Shown here piece by piece: positions 1-9,100 of a stretch of 64,000 nucleotides of DNA (positions are counted from its first letter, which is position 1; each line of letters starts with the position of its first letter). The DNA is from Sinotaia quadrata. Its lineage: Eukaryota > Mollusca > Gastropoda > Architaenioglossa > Viviparidae. The stretch spans positions 14,337,475 through 14,401,474 of the forward strand of contig CM054183.1 in the NCBI GenBank assembly GCA_028829895.1. Reading direction: 5' to 3'. The translations under genes were made by a program, and so were the position numbers. The notes under the pieces were generated by a model, which made no database searches, had not been told where the DNA came from, and saw only the letters and a program-made list of their open reading frames with translations.

Positions 1-86
1 AAACTCTTACCTACAGTGAGATTGGAAATTTTTATCTGTAGTGAGATTGGGAATTCTTACCTGCAGTGAGATTGGAAAGTCATAGT
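1..86 (-). repeat. 25-bp tandem repeat spanning the exon 7 splice donor
   Basis: Units begin at 61, 36 and 11, with a further partial at 1-10. Each carries CAATCTCACT..AG followed by a donor-like hexamer on the minus strand. Unit 1 has CAG|GTAAGA (used in the model), unit 2 has CAG|ATAAAA (GT lost), and unit 3 has TAG|GTAAGA (intact). The exon tail and its donor have therefore been copied into the intron. Confidence 0.9.
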
Positions 87-177
87 GTTCCAGATCGTCC
101 AGAAACTGAATGTGATCATAACAGTTTCGTGGTGCAAAGTTGCCAGCTTTGTAAGGCCCCAGCTCAATCACATGAAC
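61..177 (-). CDS. Clathrin-like exon 7 (residues 274-312), last exon in window
   Basis: Acceptor GTTGTAG, donor CTGCAG|GTAAGA; phase 0 at both ends, 39 codons. It reads VHVIELGPYKAGNFAPRNC then DDLEHYDFPISLQ. This matches LHIIEVGTPPTGNQPFPKK and PEAQNDFPVAMQ of clathrin heavy chain; the (I/V)HVIE(L/V)G, GN.(F/P) and DFP(I/V)..(Q) motifs are shared. The 3' end of the exon and its donor are the first unit of a 25-bp tandem repeat, so a second good donor occurs 50 nt downstream. The protein is incomplete because the next exon is outside the window. Confidence 0.9.
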
Positions 178-3100
178 CTACAACAATAGCATATTTCTTT
201 TTAAATTGAAACTACCCACCCTTGAGTTGACTAAACACTTCTGAGAAACCATATTAAACTGGGTAAGATATATGCACACAGTCTATTGTAATTATTGCTA
301 CAGCTCTTATTATGATCTGGTCCTTAGCACACATGCAGGTGAAAGAGCAGCAATATGAAGTTTTCAACATCTTAGCCAATCATTTTCACAATCGCAAAAT
401 CAAGAGTATGAATATTATGACTTAAATTGGCATGGGGTTTAACCGGTTTGAAAGCATTTTTCAAATGTCCCATTTAATTTTAAGTGACTGTTTTAATTTA
501 CTCCAATATTTGTTGAGTCAGTCACAACAAGGTCTGAACATAAATACAAAAAATAAAATAAAGATTAAGTTCACATTTACTTCAAACTAAAGCTCATGAT
601 TTAACTTTAAAAAAAAAAAAGTACATGTATCTACTATTTCTGAAGCATGATCTATACACATAGATGTGTTCAAATTCATTTCTAGTTTGATAACAAAAAC
701 TTTAAAAAAATTAATAAAAGCACAAAATGATGACATTACAGTTAGTTGAAAAAATTCTTCATACTTAAACAGTACTACTATCAGTTGGATTTTTAAAATA
801 AGTATGTCAGGCTAACCATTTTTTAAAAAATATATATAAAACCAGTCATATGTTTTGAATGTAAATATTTCTCCACAAAAGAGTTACCACTCAATTTCTA
901 TTTTGGGTAGTAGTTAAATACTGTTTAATTTAGTCAATAATTAATATTCACTTATAGTTTAATAAGTAGGCAGATTAGATAAGCTTCAATTTTTCTTTTA
1001 TAGCAAAACTCTTCAGAGCTATTTTTCAGATAATTTGGGGAAGAATTCCCTACTGATTTATTGATATCCTTTCTAGTCAAGAGATACCTTGTTCTCACTT
1101 TTATTTATCATTTAGAAAAGGATAATGAACCTGTGATAAATAGCACAGTACAAAAAACAGAAGATTCATAACATTATCATGTTACCATAACAACAGTAAG
1201 CTACAACTAATCTGCTGAAATAAAAAGAACACCATGAAAAGATTCAGTGAGGTCTTCATTTATGCGATAAATGTGTTCCTGAGGCCCTTGCATAAATAAA
1301 AACTATCTTAAAACAAGAACTTCCTACTGAAATGCATATATATGCAGAATATCTTAGTGTACACTACCACTAGTGGTGTCAGTGGACCCGGGTACCCATT
1401 GCCTTGTTAATAGCTGGGTAGTAAAATTGTGGACCGGGTACCCATAATAACATGGCCTTTGGCACAGAAATGGGTAATGCAGAGTGGGGTGCAAGGGAAA
1501 CCGACAGAGACAAGCTAATCATCCGATAGATGAGAGAACTGATACTGGTTGTCTAGATTTAGCACACTCCCCCACCCTCCAGTCACATTCGCATCCTGTT
1601 CGTGGATGGCGGCCTGCTAAATCGTGCCAGCCATGGCAGCCACTGTACCTAGATCTAATTATAGACAACATAGATCACCATAGCTTGCGCCATTTCCTGT
1701 GCTCATTAACACATGTAGCATATATAAGACTTCAGTAAACAAACTTGTCAGTATTTTAATGTCAATAAATTAATAAATTAAATAATAACATTGTAATATT
1801 TTTAATATGGGTAAGACATCGTCTTCATGCCCATGCGATTGGATAGTGAGACACAGCGAAATGCAATCTGTGCGATGAAATTCTGTCGTGAAAGGGTGGT
1901 TGAACTTGATGCCCTATTTTTAAATACACTATTGTTGTTGAAGTCCCAGCCTAAACACAGGTGGACAATATTTCTATTTGGATCGTCGTGGAGTGTCAGC
2001 AAGTGATACTTCTTTCCAGATTGTCGGGATCAACTGTTAACGCTGACAGAGCATCTACAAACTCCAACGCCAACAAAGTGTTAGTAAGAAACATTCTGTT
2101 TTGGATTATTGTGAACTTTAAACACCACAGCGTGTCACCAGTGTGCCGACTGTGCATCAGTGGATGCAACCATCCCCAGAGCGCCTACACACATCTTATT
2201 TCTCTTCGTGAGTAATAAGACTAGAAAAACCTTGATGGACAGTAATAAACTTGCAGTAGGTAGGCTTACAATAATTAACTCTTAATAATAGATTGACAAT
2301 GATAGACTGATTTGAGAAATTTAACCATTTACATGAACTTTAAGGACCTATTGGTCCTGAGTCATTACTCTCATTTGGAACATTGTGTAACATTGATATA
2401 TAAGCGGTAGTTACTGCAGTATTAGGTATGCTTGAAGCATTTAATTCTATTTTTTCCGTTACATCATTTCATTTTCATTCATCATCATAATGTTACCCCT
2501 CACCCCTAGGGGCATGTTTGTGACTGAGTGAGTCCTGATAACTAATGACTAAAGTCATTTTGCGGAAGATACCCTTTAGCATTTAATAAACTTAAACTAC
2601 TTACTTTAAAAAAGACTCATATTGTTTTGAGGATGGTGTGGCAGTGTTTGTGATGTCCTGTATTGTCCCTCATGTTCCATTTTATATGCAATCTCACAAA
2701 CATGTCAATAAAACATAACCCTATAGGCATAATAAAAAGGGCCAGAAAAACACCTATGGTGCATATGCGTGTGGAAATTGTGACGTCCACTTCTTCACCC
2801 CCATCAGAGTGGTTGACCCTCATGTGACAATTTGGTGACCCTGACGTGATGGTGTTGTGAGTGGGGCGTGTCTTCCCTCGTCCTCTTGTGACAGCAATCA
2901 TTTCCTGACTCACAGAATAAAGTCAATCCACCAATGTCTAATAAATAAACATGTCTACAGTGATCAACAATGACCACTTACACTCTCCTGTGATCACTAC
3001 GGTTATAATAGAGTGAAAATATATCAAACTCGTACAAATGACATACCTTTCCATGGTCTTGGGCATCACGTGACGAAACGCAAAAGACAGTGGACGGTTG

Positions 3101-6100
3101 GGGGTTGTCAGCAAAATGATAGAGAGAGAAACAGATGGCGTGGGCACTGATACACTGAGTAATATCCTCGTCCACATTGTACAGCTGTGTCACACCTGAT
3201 ATTCGATCATCCTTCAGTATCACAAAAAGAAAATGTCAAACAAAACAAAAATTAATAGAAAGATGAATAAAATTTATAAAGCAGAAAGTGTATGAAAGCA
3301 AGAATTGAATGAACAATGCCAAACATGTAATCAAGTAGGTGAACTAGAATTCAAATTTTAAAATATGGAAAATTCATGTGCCCAATTCCCTTTTATTCCT
3401 TCTCAGATAAAATAGGGCACTGTAAAAAAAAAAAAAAATCCATTAAAAATTGTACAACAGAATAAAACATAAATAGTGTTTGAAGTGTATTCGTGGAGAA
3501 GAAGAACATACAACAGTTACCTAGCAAAAACTATAAAGATGAAGGATCTATAATCAATAATGGTATATAGGAAAAGAGAGGATTTAGCTCCGTGCTTGTC
3601 CAAATAAGTGCAACTCTAAAAATAACACCAGAGGTAGTGATTATGTTTAACCTTTAGCACTGTGAATTTCTTGTAAAGTGCCAATATGCCAAAATCATAC
3701 CAAGTGATATAACTTTTTAAAAAATTCCAAATTCATGTTTTTCACCATTTTTTTAAAAAATGGATAACAGTTATGTATATATAATTTTAATTAAAGAAAA
3801 TTACTTTCAAGGTTACATAGGTATACTAATAGTGAATGCTGAAATAATCCTGGTGAATTTTATGTGACTATAACCTATACAACCATTGATTACATATATA
3901 CAATTTTTGTGTTTTTTTTTAAAACTTTTTCTGTGTAGATATTGACATAAATAAACAGAAAGTCATTTTTTTATTGCATCCTTTACTGATTTAGTGATTA
4001 TATTCACACACTCGCTCAAATCTTGTGTCCGGCATAGTGACAAGGTTGAACACTCAATCATTAATTCCAACCTGTCATAAGAACAAATTTCTTAAAAACA
4101 ATTCAGACGTAATCAGAGGACAATTACTAGCAATGAAAAAGCTTTAATTTATCATGGAGTGTTAAATAGTTACAAACTTGTTATAACAAGAGTGAAGAAA
4201 ATGGAAGATCAATGAATCAGTATTACGACAAACATAATTCTTTGTTTGAGACCCTTTCACAATTTTATAGAACAATATAAAATAACAAAAATTCTAATTT
4301 TAAGAATCCTTAAGTAAAAAAATCTACTAAAATGCTTTATTTTGCAGGACACATTTTTCAAACCCTGAAAACACTAACACAATTTGTACAGGAGTTTCCA
4401 CTTTGGACCTATCAACTTGTTAGGGCTCACAAAGCACTTCAAACAAATATTCACTATGATCAGAAATATGCAAATAAAATATAATCCAACATTATGATGA
4501 AATAAACCAATTTAGAAGGGCGTGACAGTTCAAAGTTCTCGGGATTTTGTATACTGCCTTATTTTTTTTTTTTTTGGGGGGGGGAAATCTGAAAGAGGCC
4601 CCAAACCACTGTTTTTGTCATACTAAAATATGACTGATTCTTCACAACATGGCTGTTTATTTCTCCAATTATGGGCTTATGTAAATTTTCTTACATCACA
4701 CTGTGAGAAGGAACCTGCTTAAGTCATTATTTTTTTATTCTACATCCATAATTATTGAGCAGAGTTGCAAAAAAATTTCTTTCTCAACTGACCGAACAAT
4801 AGAATTCAAAACGATTATCATGATCCATGATCAGAAGCCTCATACCAGAATAGATTTTGGCAACTTTAAATTAGTTATGTCCAAAGAAGACCCATTCCAC
4901 AATAGGTATGGCAGCTTTAAAAAATTAGTTATGTCCAAAGAAAACCCATTCCTCAATAGGTATGGCAGCATTAAATTAGTTATGTCTAAAGAAGACCCTC
5001 CCACAATAGGTATGACAATTTTAAATTAGTTATGTCCAAAGCTCTTAGTGCTCCAAAGTACCCATTTTGGGCAAATGAGTTTGCTGCAGTTCATTAAAAG
5101 TTAAAAGATGTTAACTCAGCTAAGACTGTTTAAGTGCTGCTTGGATAATATTTTTTCCTCCTTTTAACACTTCATATTGGCTTTTAACAAATATTGCAAG
5201 TGGTGTAAATATAGTTCTAACATCTAGAAACATTTTTTTAAATTAGGCAGACAAGGGATTAATAGGTTAATGATGTCATCATAAATAAATTCAGATGAAA
5301 TGTGTACCTCAGGAATTAGACCTGTGATAGCTAGCCATTTTATGCTAGGGTCAGCCTTGTAGCTGACTATTTCACTGAATGCAAGACGGTGATGTCGCAT
5401 GAAAATTCTTTCTGGTGGGCAGTCTCCTGGGAAGAAAATAAAGAGGAAAATATCAACTTTTTTCTTCACTCTTCTCCTAAGCATCTAAGAGCTTACAACT
5501 CGCAGAATGGGATGTTTTGCAATTCTTATTAAAATAATCATTTTTAAACAGTTTATGAAATCTATTTCTTATAATTAACTGAAATAATATTTTAAAAATA
5601 AAATGTAAGCTTTGTTCCTTACAAAAATCATATAAGTGTGTGTTGTGTTGGGTAAAAACTACATTATCATGATTATGACCCTTTTTATTTACACCAATAA
5701 CCAAACATCTTAAATATTTTTTTACTATCTTATTAGTAGTAGTATTTAGTATACTTAAGTTTATAATGAAGATACAATTACATGACTTGCTCAAAAACTT
5801 ATGTCTATGGAAGATTAGATGAAAGAGGGGAACTGGAAGTTCATTTTACAGTCAAATTGCTGTATGTCTTTAAACCACTTCAAGTTAATGATTAATGTAA
5901 AAAGAAAACAGAAAATTAATATATCAGTAACCAATAATTTTTTTTATTATCTGTAATGTCTGATCATGAAATTATAAACCAGGACACACTAAACAAACTT
6001 AGGATTTGCAAGCCTTTTCGGTTGTAAGTGATTACTATTCACTGAGAATACAAAAATAATTAAATTTAACTCAACGATTCCACCAGATTAAAATTTGTAG

Positions 6101-9100
6101 ACACATTTGTTTAGCTGTCTTCTCTGCTTAATTCTAAGTAAACAGTATAAAATAAATTAGCTCAAAGATGCTAGAGAGAAAAGATCTTAATTTAACAATG
6201 CAATCTACATTAAAAGAACATAATTAAGTTTCAATTACTTTCCCAAGGAAATTAATTATAAATACCATTAGTCAAACATAATGAACTTATGAACCTATAA
6301 AAAGCTGTTGATGTTTACTTAACTTGGTTCTAGAAGATTCTTCTCATATTATAAATGGATATTACCAATAGTGAAGAGATGTCAAACATGACAATAAACA
6401 CACACACACACAAATTGATTCAAATGTCTGGTAATGCATAAGAACAATTCTAGTAGTTTGTGCAAACACTTCTCCCATATTCTATAGCATAAAAACTTTT
6501 AGGACATCTGGCAACATCACTTGGCATCTCCTAGTCACATCACTTTTATGGCATCTGCTATTAACATTACTTATAGGACATCTAGCAGAATCACTTTTAG
6601 GATGTCTCTTAGCAACATTACTTTGAAGGCATTTCCTAGCAACAACACTTTTATGGCAATTCTTAGTGTCATCACTGGTCAGGCACTACTTACTGTCATT
6701 TTTAGGACACGAAATAAAAAAGAACTGAATCTGTCATTTGTTTAATTAAATCAGCAAACTGCTGACTGCCATATAGGGTAAGAGGTTATGAGCTAGAAAA
6801 ATTAGCAGCCTGACAGAGGACCATACAGGGTATACAGTTCTGAGATAGAGAAAATTAACACTACTGATAATATTAAAGCCTTCACCTTGCCACAGATCCC
6901 AATGATACACAGCAGAGTCCGTCACTATAGCAACAATGTCTGAGTTGAGCCAGGTCCAATAAGAAACAGGCTCATGAAGGTGAGTACGACCAATCAAAAG
7001 TTTGGTGTCCAAGTTGAACGCCTCAAAACGAAAACCAGCTGCAGAGGAGAAAAAGGGAAAAGAAATGATCTCCATTATTAAGATCAGGCATACAAATAAA
7101 ACAAAATTCACAAAAGTGCTGCTAATACAAAGAAATAGTAATTAATTATATTTAAAAAGCATTCGCTGCTTCTTGAAATTGTAGTGTCCAGTTTCTTGGT
7201 GTAATATAAGAATCATATTATAGGTTTCTGCAAAATTTCTGCAAATTTTTTTAGGTTTGTGACAAAGCATAATAGCAGAGAGTGGACAAATGTCAATAAA
7301 CCACAGAATTGTGACTAGATCAATAGCATTCTACCTCAAGCTTCAATCCATGCCAGATGTTACATTCCAGCATTTTTTTAAAGACCATGTCTCAACATGA
7401 GGATTTAAAGGTTGTTAATTTTAACAAATACAACTATGTTGACGACAGACTGGTTGCCAGACTCACCCTTCAGTCTCCACAACTAATTCTCTCAGTTTAT
7501 AGTGACAGCTCAATCTGTGTAATATTGTGTGAACTGGCATGTTATCCTAATAATGAGTAATTATGCATACAAATCACTCATCCAACTCTACCCCCAGCCC
7601 AATTCTCCTTTGGTCTCTCTTTCACTATAATTAGTCAATCTCCATTATTATGATAACAAAAATATAAAATTTTAATATTAATGAGCTTTGATTCATCATC
7701 CATATACACCAGCAACCTCATACAACCAAGTAAACCAGCAACTTCATACAAATAATTCCATCTCTCTTTTTTAAATGCAGAGTAAATTCACCTATCCCTA
7801 TTTCTAAACTTAATTGACATTTAACAAATTATATAATAATTAAGTTTAGAAATAGGGATAGGTGAATTTACTCTGATTGGTACATAATTACCAAATCTAG
7901 CATACAAAATGAAAACAATGATTGGGACATAATTATCAAGCCTAGCACACAATGTGAAAACAATGATTGGTACATAATTATCAAGCCTAGCATACAATGT
8001 GAAAACATTAACTAACAGTTGTACATTACCTACAAACATAGCATATATAACATTAACATTAAATTAAAGTTGATGGAACAATATCATTATCTAAGATATA
8101 GCAGGAGCAGTTGATGCTGTGCAAGTGTATTTTATTATAAAATATAATATTAACAAAACTTGCATGCTAGTGAAATTAAACTAATGTAAAGAGAAACAAG
8201 AAAAGAAAAGACTACAAATTCCATGCATTTATAACTGTAATCTCAGTACATTCCAGAAGGTGCAAATGCAATTACAATATTTCTATTTGCTAAATAGTAA
8301 ATATATATATTTTTAATTTCAGACACATGTAGCTCATAAATGAAAGGACTGACCTCTGAGAGCTATGATTGGTTGTGTTGGGTTCATAAGAACAGAATCA
8401 GCACTTGTCTGACCTGCATAAGAAATGGTGCCTTCTTTAGGACTCAGAACTGTCACCTGCCATATTAAAAAATTAATAATATTAAATACTACACTCAAAA
8501 AACAAATAATATCACATAATTATAAATTATTCTAATAATATATCATTGCATCCTTTTCAATCACCTTTTACAATGAAGTGCTAAAAGCTATTGCATTAAA
8601 ATATGTACATATGGTTTTAATCATATACACAAGATGAAAAAAATATAAATTTTCAAACTTGAAACAAATTAATAGTGTATAATGCATAACAATATAATTA
8701 TTTTTTCACCATCTCCCTCTTGAGTTATATATAATTAGATGTCCAGTTGATAATTCTTAAAGTTTTTCATATCGCTGATACAATTATTACTTAAAATATG
8801 GGACATGAAGAGGAATGATTTAACAGGAATTTTTTTTTTAATTCAATTTTATCTACCTCAGTACCTGGGTTCAGGCAATTAGAATTATGGAAAATAAAAT
8901 AAAAAAATCAAACTTATTAACTCACTGTAGAGCGACGATTTGTTAAGTCTTCAGGATTGTCATGCCGTACAGAAATCCACTTATCAGAGGTGAGTGTAAC
9001 TCGGGACCAAGTCACTTGTTCACGTGGAACACCAATGTGGGAAAGCTGATAATTGAAAATGTTACAGTAAATATTAAACTTATTATACAATAGAAATTCC

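Larger units (their letters stand above)
7039..8353 (-). other. Clathrin-like intron 3
   Basis: Intron carrying a 98-bp perfect-arm hairpin (7778-7875) directly followed by a three-copy 45-bp array (7874-8008). The remainder is AT-rich with no coding signal. Confidence 0.7.

Noticed and set aside
4703..5029. 108-codon ORF with 'KLVMSKEDP' repeats
   Set aside because: It is antisense within an intron and its length comes from the 51-54 bp array.
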